A stretch of 64,000 bases of DNA from Budorcas taxicolor (lineage: Eukaryota > Chordata > Mammalia > Artiodactyla > Bovidae): contig NC_068928.1 in the NCBI RefSeq assembly GCF_023091745.1, positions 15,270,001 through 15,334,000 of the forward strand, in the 5' to 3' direction. Positions 19,848-30,111 of this stretch are shown here, one piece after another (the first letter of the stretch is position 1; every line of letters begins with the position of its first letter). The position numbers were made by a program, and so were the translations under genes. The notes beneath the pieces were generated by a model that made no database searches, was not told the DNA's origin, and worked only from the letters and a program-made list of their open reading frames with translations.

Positions 19848-21530
19848 ATGGAGGAAAACAACAGAATGGGAAAGACTCGAGATCTCTTTAAGAAAATTAG
19901 AGATACCAAGGGAACATTTCATGCAAAGATGGGCTCAATAAAGGACAGAAATGGTAGGGACCTAACAGAAGCAGAAGATATTAAGAAGAGGTGGCAAGAA
20001 TACACAGAAGAACTGTACAAAAAAGATCTTCATGACCCAGACAATCACAATGGTGTGATCACTCACACTCACCTAGAGCTAGACATCCTGGGATGTGAAG
20101 TCAAGCGGGCCTTAGGAAGCATCATTACGAACAAAGCTAGTGGAGGTGATGGAATTCCAGTTGAGCTATTTCAAATCCTAAAAGACAATGCTGTGAAAGT
20201 GCTGCACTCAATATGTCAGCAAATTTGAAAACTCAGCAGTGGCCACAGGACTGGAAAAGGTCAGTTTTCATTCCAATCCCAAAGAAAGGCAATGCCAAAG
20301 AATGCTCAAACTACCACACAATTGCACTCATCTCACACGCTGGTAAAGTAATGCTCAAAATTCTCCAGGCCAGGCTTCAGCAATACGAGAATTGTGAACT
20401 TCCAGATGTTCAAGCTGGTTTTAGAAAAGACAGAGGAACCAGAGATCAAACTGCCAACATCCACTGGATTATGGAAAAAGCAAGAGAGTTCCAGAAAAAC
20501 ATCTATTTCTGCTTTATTGACTATACCAAAGCCTTTGACTGTGTGGATCACAACAAACTGTGGAAAATTCTGAAAGAGATGGGAATACCAGACCACCTGA
20601 CCTGCCTCTTGAGAAACCTGCATGCAGGTCAGGAAGCAACAGTTAGAACTGGACATGGAACAACAGACTGGTTCCAAATAGGAAAAGGAGTACGTCAAGG
20701 CTGTATATTGTCACTGTGCTTATTTAACTTCTATGCAGAGTACATCATGAGAAATGCTGGGCTGGAGGAAGCACTAGCTGGAATCAAGATTGCCAGGAGA
20801 AATATCAATAACCTCAATATGCAGATGACAGCACCCTTATGGCAGAAAGGGAAGAGGAACTAAAGAGCCTCTTGATGAAAGTGAAAGAGGAGAGTGAGAA
20901 AGTTGGCTTAAAGTGCATCATTCAGAAAACTGAGATCTTGGCATCCAGTCCCATCACTTCATGGGAAATAAATGGGGAAACAGTGGAAACAGTGGCTGAC
21001 TTCATTTTGGGGGGCTCCACAATCACTGCAGATATTAACTGCAGCTGTGAAATTAAAAGACACTTATTCCTTGAAGGAAAGTTATGACCAACCTAGATAT
21101 TAAAAAGCAGAGACATTACTTTGTCAACAAATGTCCATCTAGTCAAGGCTATGGTTTTTCCAGTAGTCATGTATGGATGTGAGAGTTGGACTATAAAGAA
21201 AGCTGAGCACTGAAGAATTGATGCTTTTGAACTGTGGTGTTGGAGAAAATTCTTGAGAGTCCCTTGGACTGCAAGGAGATCCAACCAGTCCATCCTAAGG
21301 GAGATCAGTCCTGGGTGTTCATTGGAAGGACTGATGTTGAGGCTGAAACTCCAATACTTTGGCTACCTGATGCGAAGAGCTAACTTATTTGAGAAGACTC
21401 TGATGCTGGGGAAGATCGAGGGCAGGAGAAGGGGACGACAGAGGATGAGATGGTTGGATAGCATCACCAACTCAATAGACATGGGTTTGGGTAGACTCCG
21501 GCAGTTGGCGATGAATAGGGATGCCTGACG
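19848..21530 (+). pseudogene. BovB reverse-transcriptase region (broken ORF)
   Basis: Three overlapping open segments (19848-20228, 20213-20863, 20839-21087) and a later one (21253-21528) carry the linker, reverse transcriptase and C-terminal domain. RT motif A reads FIDYTKAFDCVDH, and motif B reads GVRQGCILS. The catalytic YADD is encoded at 20818-20829, but a one-base loss just upstream puts it out of frame with motifs A and B. Another one-base loss at about 20226 separates the linker from RT. Target-primed reverse transcription would be its role in an intact copy. Confidence 0.88.
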
Positions 21531-21653
21531 TGCCACAGTTCATGGGGTTGCAAAGAGTCATACATGACTGAGAGGCTGAACTGAACTGAATGAATATTAT
21601 CACAATGAGCCATAGGTTTTCAGCATATGAATCTGGAATTTCAGTCCATAGCA

Positions 21654-22480
21654 GGGGTAATAGTGAGCTCTTAGTTTGGTGCCAGTTGAGGCTGGTGGAA
21701 GATGGCATCTACTCTGTACACTGCATTCAGCTGGGCATATGAAGCTCTCCTTTGCAATCCCTCAGCAATCTTAAGGCTCAATCGGGGCCTCCTGTAGACC
21801 ATTCCTCTAATAGAACCTGGCTTTAGGGAACAGCCATGAAACCATCTCTTGACCGACTATCTCTTTCACAGCCTGATCAACCGATCTTCCTTGCCCTTTC
21901 ATTTTTTTTTCAGGGATCAACCCTGGGAATGGCCAAGAAGCATGCCTGAGCTGAGGCTCTGCCCCCACAGATGCAAAGGGAAAAAGGGCAAAAACATAAA
22001 ATAAAGATTATGCAAAAGAATTACCCTGCATGTTTCTCCCATCTCCCTCATCTCCCCGTGTAAATTACCCTATTATTCTGCTCCCTTAGGACTCCTGATC
22101 GTCCTTATTTCTTCTTTTGAGCTAAAGTCATTCATGCAGTAAATTAGTTCTTTGCTTCGAAATAGCTCTGATTGTAGCAGTTGCTGCTACCACCAGCAGC
22201 AACACCACGTCCCCCGGACAGTTTCCAAAAAAAAAAAACGGAGGAAAGAAAGAAAAAATCTTCAACAACTCTCCCTTCCTCCCACTCTATTCACTCACAT
22301 GCACAGAGAGACATGGAATGCCCATTTCCTGGGAAATGCTTTCTTATAAAGACAAATAAATGCATGCTGAAAGGGACTGCAGATGAATCCTGAGTAACAA
22401 CTCAGGATGGGACAGGCGGGATTATAGTCTTCAGCCTGAAAACTTCCACTCTGTTCTCCTTCATCAAACACCACGTCTTG
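21654..22480. other. unassigned stretch
   Basis: No repeat family or exon recognised apart from an A-run at about 22228-22239. A polypyrimidine-AG at about 21899-21913 resembles a splice acceptor, but no downstream coding exon follows. Confidence 0.35.
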
Positions 22481-22659
22481 AGGGGACTTCCCTGGTGGCC
22501 CAGTGGTTAAGACTCCATGCCAAGACTCCATGTTGCTCCCAGTGCCCAGGACCGGGTTCAATCCCTGGTCAGGGAACTAGATCCCACATGCCGTAACTAA
22601 AGATCCCGCAGGCAGCAACAAAGCCTAAGTGCAGTCAAATCAAACACACAAACCAAAAA
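22481..22659 (+). mobile_element. CHR-type SINE with internal repeat
   Basis: Head 'gacttccctggtggcccagt', body 'caatccctggtcagggaact'. 'aagactccatg' is repeated inside the head (about 22509-22533). The target duplication CCACGTCTTG (22471-22480) / CCCCGTCTTG (22660-22669) has one mismatch. Confidence 0.9.
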
Positions 22660-22689
22660 CCCCGTCTTGTTTCACCGTGGGTTACTGGG

Positions 22690-22815
22690 GAAGCAGTATA
22701 ACACAGAGGTCAAGAACCCAGGTTTTGGGTTTGAGTCCTGGGTCTAGACACTTTTTAGCTGTGTAACCTTAAGGAAGGGTCTTAAACCTGAATATTTGTT
22801 TCCTACCTCTGACAT
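22690..22815 (+). mobile_element. MIR SINE
   Basis: 'gcagtataacacagaggtca', 'gtttgagtcctgggtctaga' and 'tagctgtgtaaccttaagga' are the plus-oriented MIR 5' part. Confidence 0.75.
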
Positions 22816-22867
22816 ATCTCACTCCAGTCTCATGTAACCAGTTGCCTACCCAGTATCTCTTCTTAAA

Positions 22868-23143
22868 CATCTCATATGGCACCCCACTCCAGTACTCTTG
22901 CCTGGAAAATCCCACTGACGGAGGAGCCTGGTGGGCTGCAGTCCATGAGGTCGCTAAGAGTCAGACACGACTGAGCGACTTCACTTTCACTTTTCACTTT
23001 CATGCATTGGAGAAGGACATGGCAACCCACTCCAGTGTTCTTGCCTGGAGAATCCCAGGGACGGGGAGCCTGGTGGGCTGCCATCTGTGGGGTCGCACAG
23101 AGTCGGACACGACTGAAGCGACTTAGCAGCAGCAGCAGCAGGC
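22868..23143 (+). mobile_element. Bov-A2 SINE (dimer)
   Basis: Two Bov-A units: the first from 'accccactccagtactcttg' to 'acgactgagcgacttcac', the second from 'ggagaaggacatggcaaccc' to 'gactgaagcgacttagcagc', with the usual (CAG)n tail at about 23122-23142. High similarity to the copy at 30112-30392. Confidence 0.93.
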
Positions 23144-23145
23144 AA

Positions 23146-23275
23146 ACAATAGAGGGAGGGGACACATGTATACCTATAACTGATTCATGCTGATGCATGG
23201 CAGAAACTAACACAACATTGTAAAGCAATTATCCTTCAGTTAAAAATAAATACATTTACAAAGAAAATAAAAAAG
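23146..23275 (+). mobile_element. ruminant L1 3' end
   Basis: 'acacatgtatacctataact', 'tgatgcatggcagaaactaa' and 'acattgtaaagcaattatcc' are the ruminant L1 3' UTR, followed by an A-rich tail. Heavily 5'-truncated. Confidence 0.82.
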
Positions 23276-23306
23276 GAACAGGAAGGCTCACTTTGGCAGC
23301 CCTCAA

Positions 23307-23328
23307 AAAAAAAAAAAAAAAAAAAAGA
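23307..23328 (+). repeat. poly-A run
   Basis: About 22 consecutive A, probably the tail of an otherwise unrecognised insertion. Confidence 0.85.
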
Positions 23329-23364
23329 TCAGGAAAGAAAAAAATAATGAGCAAATAAACTCTT

Positions 23365-23765
23365 GGTCTTCCCTTCCCAAACCTGCTCCTATAGTCTCCC
23401 TTTCCCAGAAAATGTCAGCTTCATTGAACCTTTGCTCAGGCTACAGTTCTCAGTGTCATCCCTGACTCTGCTCTTCTCTCACACTCCAAGCTGTCTGTGT
23501 ATCCTAGTGACATTGTTTACAGAAATGCAAATTACTTCTTACCACCTCCACCGCTACATTCTGGGTCAAGCCATCATCATTCCTTACCCGGTAATTTCAA
23601 TAGCCTCCTAACTGATTGCCACGCTTCCCTCCTTGTCTCCAAAGTAGTTCTTTAAAAACAAAGGTCAGTTCATATCTTCTCCCTTCAGAATTTTCCAATG
23701 GCTTTTGACTTAGAGTAGAAGCCAGCAGTCTACACAATCTGCTCCACGCCCCCAATACTGATATG
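23365..23765 (+). mobile_element. L2 LINE remnant
   Basis: 'gtcaagccatcatcattcct', 'caatagcctcctaactgatt', 'ttccaatggcttttgactta' and 'acacaatctgctccacgccc' follow L2 consensus order with strong divergence. Confidence 0.55.
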
Positions 23766-23774
23766 ACGGTAATT

Positions 23775-25510
23775 CACCCATGTTGCAGCATACATCACAA
23801 CTTCATGGCTGAATAATATCCTATTGTGTGTGTATACCACATTTTGCTTATCCATCCACCCACTGATGAATGTATGGGTTGTTTCTACCTTTTGGCTACC
23901 GTGACTATTATTGCAATGAACATTGGCATACTATTATCTGTATCCCTGTTTTCAGTTCTTTTGGGTATACCGAAAAAGTATACCTAAGAGTGGAATTGCT
24001 GGGTCATACAGAAATTCTATGCTTAGCTTTTGGTTTTTCAGCCAAAGTGTCCTCCAGAGTCTGTACCATTTTACATGTCTACTTGAAATGCACAAGAATT
24101 CTAATTTTCCCAAATCCTCGCTGACACTTGTTAATTTATTATTATTATCAATACCATCTTTGTAGACATGAACTGGTACCTCACTGAGGTACTGATACAC
24201 ATTTCCCTAATGATTTATGACGTTGAACATTTTTTCATGTACTTATTGGCCATTTGTAAATATTCCTTGAAGAAAGGTCTAGTCAAGTCCTTTTTCCCAT
24301 TTTTGAAATTGGGTTGTTCATCTTTCTGTCGAATGTAGAAATTCTTTGTACAATCTGGACATTTCAGTTCAGTTCAATCACTCAGTCGTGTCCGACTGTT
24401 CGCGACCCCATGAATTGCAGCAATGCCAGGCCTCCCTGTCCATCACCAACTCCCGGAGTTTACTCAAACTCACATCCATCGAGTTGATTTAGCCCTTATC
24501 AAATTATTTGCAAATAATTTCTCCCATTCTGCAGGTTGTCCTTTCAGTTTCTTGATAATGCCTTTTGATACACAAAGTTTTTGATTTTTATGAAGCCCAG
24601 TTTATCTGTTTTTCTTCAGTTATTTGTGCTTTTGTCATCAAACCTATGAATCCATTGCCAAATTCAAGATTAGATAGAGTTCCCACTATGTTTTGTAAGG
24701 AATTTATGGTTTTAGTTCTTATATCTAAGTCATGAATCCACTTTGAGTTCACATTTTTATTTGCTCTGAGGTAGGGGTCCAACTTCATTCCTTTGCATGT
24801 GGAAGCTCAGTGGTCCTAGAACCATATGGTGAAAAGACTGTTCCTTTCCCATTCAATGGACTTGGCACTCTTATTTAAAATCAATTGGCCTTGGATGTAT
24901 GAGTTTACTTCTGGGCTTCCAATTCTCCATTTGTCTACATGTCTATCCTTATGCCAGTACCACACTCTTTTGATTATTGTACCTTTGTAGTAAGTTTTGA
25001 TATTCAGAAAATGTAGCTCTTCAGAATCTCTTGTAATTTCACATGAATCTGATGATTAACTTTTGTTTTTCTACAAAATGTGATTGGAGTCCTGATGAGG
25101 AATTTTTTGAATCTGTAGATCACTTTGAGTAGCATAGACATCTAAACAATATTGCCTTCCTATTCATGTACATGGGGTGTGTTTCCATGTTCTTAGATCT
25201 TCTCTGATTTCTTTCAGCAATATTTTGTGGTTTTCAATGTATACATCTTTCATATCCTTGGTTAAATTTATTTCTAAATATTTCATTCTTTCAGATGCTA
25301 TTCTAAGACTGATTTCTTAACTTTCCCTTCTAAACTGTAGGTGTGTATAAACGCAACTGATCTTTTGATGTTATACCCTACAACTTGACTGAATTTTAGT
25401 TCTAGTAGCTTTCTTGTTGATTACTCTGGATTTTCTACATATAGGATCATGTCATCCACGAATAGAGATAGTTTTACTTCACGCTTTGCAACTTGGATGC
25501 CTTAGTTTGA
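23775..25510 (-). mobile_element. L1 LINE (ORF2 3' half), antisense
   Basis: Reads as reversed L1 ORF2 3' region for about 1.7 kb: 'gctgaataatatcctattgt', 'gagtggaattgctgggtcat', 'gaggtaggggtccaacttca', 'taccacactcttttgattat' and 'aatagagatagttttacttc' occur in the expected order. It is interrupted by a BovB fragment at 24364-24487. ORF2 is heavily mutated. Confidence 0.88.
24364..24487 (-). mobile_element. BovB 3' fragment nested in L1
   Basis: About 124 bp of reversed BovB 3' end from 'cagttcagttcaatcactca' to 'cacatccatcgag', dropped into L1 sequence that continues on both sides. Extremely 5'-truncated. Confidence 0.85.
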
Positions 25511-25855
25511 TGGCCCTCTCTCCATTTCACCCAGAATAATAATAACAAGGAGTATCATGACAATAGAAGCTGAGTCACAGAGAAAATCTGGAAGTTAGTC
25601 AAGTTTACAGGGGTCAGAGGTATCTGCAGGTTGGGGGCAGGGACTAGGGAAACTGGTTTGAAGGATGAGCGATCAACAGCTCTTGTACCCCTTACAGCAA
25701 CCAGATTTGTCCCATTTCTCAGCCAGGTGTCTACTCCAGTGTCTTATATGTAGCACCTTGCAACTGTGTCTTCAGTTGCTAGGGAACTTACCCTTGTGAA
25801 CCAAAATCATATTTAAGTTTAAATTGCTTGTCTTTCTGTGTGTATATGCATGAGA
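25511..25855. other. unassigned stretch
   Basis: No repeat or exon recognised between the L1 and the microsatellite. Confidence 0.35.
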
Positions 25856-25870
25856 TACACACACACGCAT

Positions 25871-25907
<37 letters not shown>
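25856..25907 (+). repeat. (CA)n microsatellite
   Basis: CA dinucleotides with a GCATG interruption near the start and about 18 uninterrupted repeats after it. Both strands give artefactual Thr-His frames. Confidence 0.95.
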
Positions 25908-25910
<3 letters not shown>

Positions 25911-26402
25911 GAGAGCGATTGGGGAAACATATTTTGGCTCTTCCCCTCTCTTCTCTTGCCTGTTCTTTTTCCTGGTGCCTCAGTATCACCCTCACTTTCT
26001 GGGTCTCTGGGTACACCCCTCCCTTAGTTCCTGTAAGCCCAGGTGTGTGGAGGTGGCTGTGATCCCTCCTGCCCAATAAGCTATTGAGATATGTGACCTC
26101 CTGCTGATGCCTGGGGGTGATGTTGCCCAGCTACAGTTGCTGGGGGAACCTCAAGTTAGAATTTCTTCACTTCAGGGTATATAAAGTCTCAATCACTCTG
26201 GTGAATTAATTTCACTTTTCCCTGGCTAAATGTGAAACCCATATAAGTGAGTGTCTGCTTCTGGGATGATTGAAGTTAGAGCAGTCTTGCTCGGATCCTG
26301 TCAATCACCCCTCCCTCCTCTCTACTGAGTATGTTCAAGCCACAGAGCTCAAGTGGGAGTCTTGAAGGAAATAAAGAGAAATGATTGGCAGCCCTCTGAG
26401 CA
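25908..26402. other. unassigned stretch with TATA-like box
   Basis: No gene or named repeat. 'GTATATAAAG' at about 26177-26186 resembles a TATA box but lacks other promoter evidence. It precedes the minisatellite and might belong to an unidentified LTR. Confidence 0.3.
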
Positions 26403-26644
26403 GCTCCTGTCAGGTGGCAGATACATTCAGAGAGGCCTTCTGGTCTGATGATGGAATTAGTCCCCATTAGTCTTCCACAGGCTGATGGAAGATACATAAC
26501 CTCTAGCCTAGGTAAGCTCCTGGTGTGATGGGAAAGAACTACGTCCTGCTTGAAGTAAGCTCCTGGACTGATGGGGAAGACCTAGTGCCTGCCCTGGAGA
26601 ACCTCTGGTCCAAAGAGGAAGACACCCTCCCCTGGGAGATGGAA
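26403..26644 (+). repeat. decayed 43-bp minisatellite
   Basis: The last four units are exactly 43 bp each (26473-26515, 26516-26558, 26559-26601, 26602-26644). Shared features are 'GCTCCTGG'-type starts, 'TGATGG.AAGA' in the middle and a 'TAA/GAA' end. Units 26516-26558 and 26559-26601 are the closest pair. Two older partial units precede them. Confidence 0.72.
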
Positions 26645-26929
26645 AACGTGATGAACCATTCTGTTCTCAGGTATCCTATTGGGTAGGATCAGGCTGGCTG
26701 GGGGTGGCTGTTGATTAGTATTGACATGTGTCCTTGGGAAAGTATGCTGACTGCCTTTCTTACAAATAAGGCCTATGAACCCCAGCTAAACCCTCACTGT
26801 CCCTGGAAAATGCTGACCACTCCTTCCTGCCCTCACCTCAAGGCTCTTCTGAGTTTTTCCCATTCTTGACCAGTCCTGCAACCCCTGTCTTGACTTCCCT
26901 ATGGAAATTCTAAGCATAGAAAATTGGAT
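26645..26929. other. unassigned stretch
   Basis: Nothing recognised. Confidence 0.3.
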
Positions 26930-27442
26930 AGAATGTTGAATACTCACAATTGAGTATTTGGCATGGAGATTCTACAATTGTCAACATTTTGCTGTATCTC
27001 TTTCATCAAATACCTCTCCATATATCTAGTATTCAATACATCTTATTTCTGGTATATTTTAAAGTAAGATGCAGACCATCAGTATACTGCATTCCAGACA
27101 CTTCAGCATGCATATAATTAAGTAGAATTAATATTTGCATGTGTTTTTTGTGTGCATATGCATGGGGGAGGGGAGTTACATTTACATGCATGAAACTGTA
27201 AAATGCACAAATTGTAAGCGCATTCTCTGAGATTTGACAAAGACTTTGCATGTGTAACTCCAATCCGTATAAAGTTATGAAACATTTCTATCAGCTAGGA
27301 AATCTGTTCATCCCCCTTTCCAGTCAATCGGTGCTCTCATCCTGCAGAAGTAATCCATTTTTATTAAAAAAATAAAAAAACCTTTCTAAAATTTCACGTC
27401 AATGGAATCAGATAATATATACTCACACTTTTGAGGTTCATC

Positions 27443-27746
27443 CACTTCTTTATTTTTGGCTGCACTGGGTTTCTGTTGCTTCGTGTGGGCTCTCTCCAGT
27501 TGCAGGGAGTCGGGGCTACTCTTCCCTGCAGAGCATGGGCTCCTCATCACAATGGCTTCTCTTGGGGCACAGGCTCTAGGTGCACGTGCTTCGGTAGTTG
27601 TGGCTCCTGGGCTCTAGAGCATAGGCTCAGGAGTTGTGGTGCACGGGCTTAGTTGCTCCACAGCGTGTGGAATCTTCCTGGACCAGGGATCGAACCAATG
27701 TCCCCTGCATTGGGTTTGAATCCACCGCACCACCAGGGAAGTCCAA
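27443..27746 (-). mobile_element. CHR-2-type SINE, long form
   Basis: Contains 'tggctgcactgggtttctgt', 'gtagttgtggctcctgggct', 'gcttagttgctccacagcgt' and the reversed head 'accgcaccaccagggaagtc'. About 300 bp, complete at the head. Confidence 0.92.
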
Positions 27747-28079
27747 GATCCATTCATTTTGTTTCATGTGTTAATACTTTGTCCCTTTTGTATGTATCAT
27801 CAGGAAGTGGTTAACACTTTGTGTATCCATCAGTCTTCATGAGTAGTTTATTTGAGGTTGTTTTCCAGGGGCTGCCATGAGTAGAGTGGCCATGAATGTT
27901 CTTGTACACATCTTTTTGTGGACCTACGTCTTCCTTTCTTTTGGGTGAATGCCTGGAAGTGGAATTGCTGGATCATAGAGCAGACATGCGCTCAGTACAC
28001 CTAACTTACTGTGAAAAGTCTGTTCAAACATTTACCCTTCTTTTTACTGGGTTAGTCATGTTTTACTTATTGCATTGTA

Positions 28080-28152
28080 GTGGGCTGCCATCTATGGGGT
28101 TGCACAGAGTCGGACATGACTGAAGCGACTTAGCAGCAGCAGCAGCAGCAGC
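28080..28152 (+). mobile_element. Bov-A2 3' fragment
   Basis: Only the last 70 bp or so: 'ggctgccatctatggggttg' to 'tgaagcgacttagcagcagc', with a (CAG) tail of about seven units. No target duplication is obvious. Confidence 0.87.
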
Positions 28153-28249
28153 TCTTTAGATATACTTGACACAAGTCCTTTAATGGAGTGTTCTGCACTG
28201 TCTTCTACTAGTCTGTGACTTGTTATCCGTTTTATTTTTTGAACAGGAA

Positions 28250-28695
28250 GTTGAGTCTATTGGTGGGTGTGAGTAAGGAGGGAGCAGTGCCAAAGCCCTT
28301 AAGAGTGCAGGGCTCACCATTCATCTATGGGATCATGACTAGGGATGTATTTGACCCCATAGGCATCCAGGATGAGCCACAGTTCAGCTGCCACAGCTTC
28401 AGATTCATCTGCACTGAACTTGGTAAAGCCCCACTTCTTGGAGACATGGGTCTTCTGGCGACCAGGGCACTTGAACCAGGCGCTGTGTAGAACCTCAACC
28501 ATGCTTCTGGTCCTGCAGCTTGAGGTGACAGGCTTGGTGACTTGGAAAAGGTGGACCCTGGTCACTGTGCCCTGGAGCTTTCTGAAGACACCTGAATACC
28601 TGTCTAGAGCATTGCCTGGTGACAACATGAAGTCGGGCATAACTGTTCACTGGAAAGCATGGTCTCTAGGGTCTCTCAGGGCAGTCTATGCAAGC
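28250..28695 (-). pseudogene. RPL10: RPL10 processed pseudogene (3' half)
   Basis: The minus-strand frame 28314-28640 encodes a protein clearly related to the C-terminal half (about residues 102-214) of ribosomal protein L10/uL16: 'FKCPGRQKTHVSKKWGFTKF' and 'GVKYIP' are near-identical to the family. The arginine codon after the Trp near the C-terminus has become a TGA at 28314-28316, while the ancestral final codons and TAA remain at 28299-28313. No introns interrupt it. The 3' UTR-like segment ends near an A-rich stretch (minus strand), as expected of an L1-mediated retrocopy. The 5' half is missing or unrecognisable, and 'AACAGG..TTG' direct repeats near 28243 and 28696 may be the target duplication. 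Many substitutions indicate an old, non-functional copy. Confidence 0.87.
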
Positions 28696-28942
28696 AACAG
28701 GTTGCATATACTATTGAGGAGGCTGTTGTTTGCAGCCGTTGCAAATCATCATTTTCTTAATTATGTTTTTGATGAGCAGGAGTTATAAATTTTTATGAAA
28801 TCTACATTACCATATTTTCTTTTGATTATTATTACTTTTTGCCTCCTTCCTAAGAAAACTTTGCCTGTCTCCAGGCGATGAAGATATTCTATGTTTTCTT
28901 TTGGAAATTTTATAGTTTTAGTTTTTGAGATTAGATCTATGA

Positions 28943-29155
28943 AAGTCAAAGTATTAGTTGCTACGTCATATCTGACTCTTTGCGACCCCATGGACTGTAG
29001 CCCGCCAGGCTTCTCTGTCCATGGGATTCTCCAGGCAAGAATACTGGAGGCGGTTGCCATTCCCTTCTCTAAGGAATCCTCCCAACTCAGGGATCAAACC
29101 TGGGTCAACTGCATTGCAGGCAGATTCTTTACTGTCTTAACCACCAGGGAACAAT
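28943..29155 (-). mobile_element. Bov-tA SINE
   Basis: Complete from 'gaaagtcaaagtattagttg' to the head 'ccaccagggaacaa'. 'gggatcaaacctgggtcaac' is the altered box-B region. Confidence 0.9.
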
Positions 29156-29753
29156 TGATCTCAAATTAAATTTTACGTATCTTAGTGTCAGAGGAGGTCA
29201 CCACACCTGTTGGAAAGAACTGCTTTATCTGCAGAATTACTTCAGTTCTTCCTTGAGAACTCAAACGACCATCTAAATGTGGGTCTATTTCTGGGCTCTC
29301 TCTTCTGTCCCATTGAATGACGTGTCTCTCTTTGTACATCATAAAGTCTTGACGACAGCGCACCAGTTTTATAGCAAGCCTTGAAATTAGGTAGCCTAAA
29401 CTCTCCAACTCTCCTTCCCTTTATCAAGATTACCTGGGGCATTCTAGGTCCTTTTGCATTTCCATGTACATTTTGGAATGAGCCTATAAATTTCTACAAA
29501 TAAGGTCAGCTGGAAATTGGGATTGAGACTCTGTTGACTCTCCATGTCAAATTGGAGAGAAGTGACATTTGAATAACACCGAGTCTTCTCATACAGGAAC
29601 ATTTATTTTCAGTTCTCTTTAACTTATCTGGTATTTTGAGGGGATCATTTTCAATGTGTAGGTCTTACATATCTTTTGTTAAACTTATTCCTAAGTATTT
29701 TTTTTTTTTTTTGGCCTTTTTAGCGTAAATGGAATTTTTAAAGATTTCACTTT

Positions 29754-29976
29754 CAACAGACATGTGGACACAGAGGGGGAAGGGGAGGGTGAGATGAGTT
29801 GGGAGAGTAGCATCGGCATGTATACGCTCCTGTGTGTGAAACAGACAGCTAGTGGGAAGCTGCTGAATGGCACAGGGAGCTCAGCTCAGGGCTCTGTGAT
29901 GACCCACAGGGGTAGGATGGGGTGGGCGGGAGAGAGATTCAAGAGGGAGTAGAAATTTAAAAAAATAAGAAAAAAA
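29754..29976 (+). mobile_element. ruminant L1 3' fragment nested in antisense L1
   Basis: Matches the younger ruminant L1 3' UTR ('gggagagtagcatcggcatg', 'tgaatggcacagggagctca', 'ggctctgtgatgacccacag') and ends in an A-rich tail. The 14-bp target duplication AAAGATTTCACTTT (29740-29753) / AAAGATTTCATTTT (29977-29990) lies in the older L1. Confidence 0.85.
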
Positions 29977-30111
29977 AAAGATTTCATTTTCCGGTGGTTT
30001 GCTGCCGGTGTAGAGGAATACGATGGATCTCTGAGTGTGGCTCTTTTATTCTGTGACTTTGCTCAATTCAGTTCTTAGTTCTAGTTGCTATTTTATAGAT
30101 TCCTAGGGATT

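Larger units (their letters stand above)
18423..21592 (+). mobile_element. BovB LINE, nearly full length
   Basis: About 3.17 kb, close to the usual full BovB length of about 3.2 kb, with 5' leader, an apurinic-type endonuclease region, a linker, a reverse-transcriptase region, a C-terminal domain and the short tandem 3' tail 'gctgaactgaactgaa'. A 10-bp target duplication with one mismatch (AATACTATCA at 18413-18422, AATATTATCA at 21593-21602) lies in the MLT1 LTR. BovB is an RTE-clade non-LTR retrotransposon known for horizontal spread among vertebrates. This copy cannot be active because the reading frame is broken in several places. Confidence 0.95.
17908..21653 (-). mobile_element. MLT1-family (MaLR) LTR, split twice
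   Basis: An ancient solo LTR in three pieces: 17908-17939 ('tcttagttcaggctctgcaa'), 18154-18422 ('ttatttcttatagttctgga', 'ccttataaagagaccc'-type block reversed, 'attccaccctcatgacttaa') and 21593-21653 ('gttttcagcatatgaatctg', 'tttcagtccatagca'). A CHR SINE and a BovB occupy the gaps. Each has its own target duplication, so the LTR is the oldest of the three. No internal retroviral-type coding sequence is attached. Confidence 0.8.

Noticed and set aside
21899..21913. polypyrimidine-AG resembling a splice acceptor
   Set aside because: No coding-like downstream exon or donor partner could be identified. A T-run before AG is expected by chance at this length.
23122..23142. (CAG)n tract as a trinucleotide expansion locus
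   Set aside because: It is the standard Bov-A2 tail. The same tail occurs at about 28129-28152 and 30374-30389.
25856..25907. Thr/His-rich open frames
   Set aside because: Produced by the (CA)n microsatellite. The same holds for frames across 36755-36902 and 54916-54959.
26177..26186. TATA box of a promoter
   Set aside because: A lone TATATAA match in AT-rich DNA without initiator, CpG island or adjacent gene.
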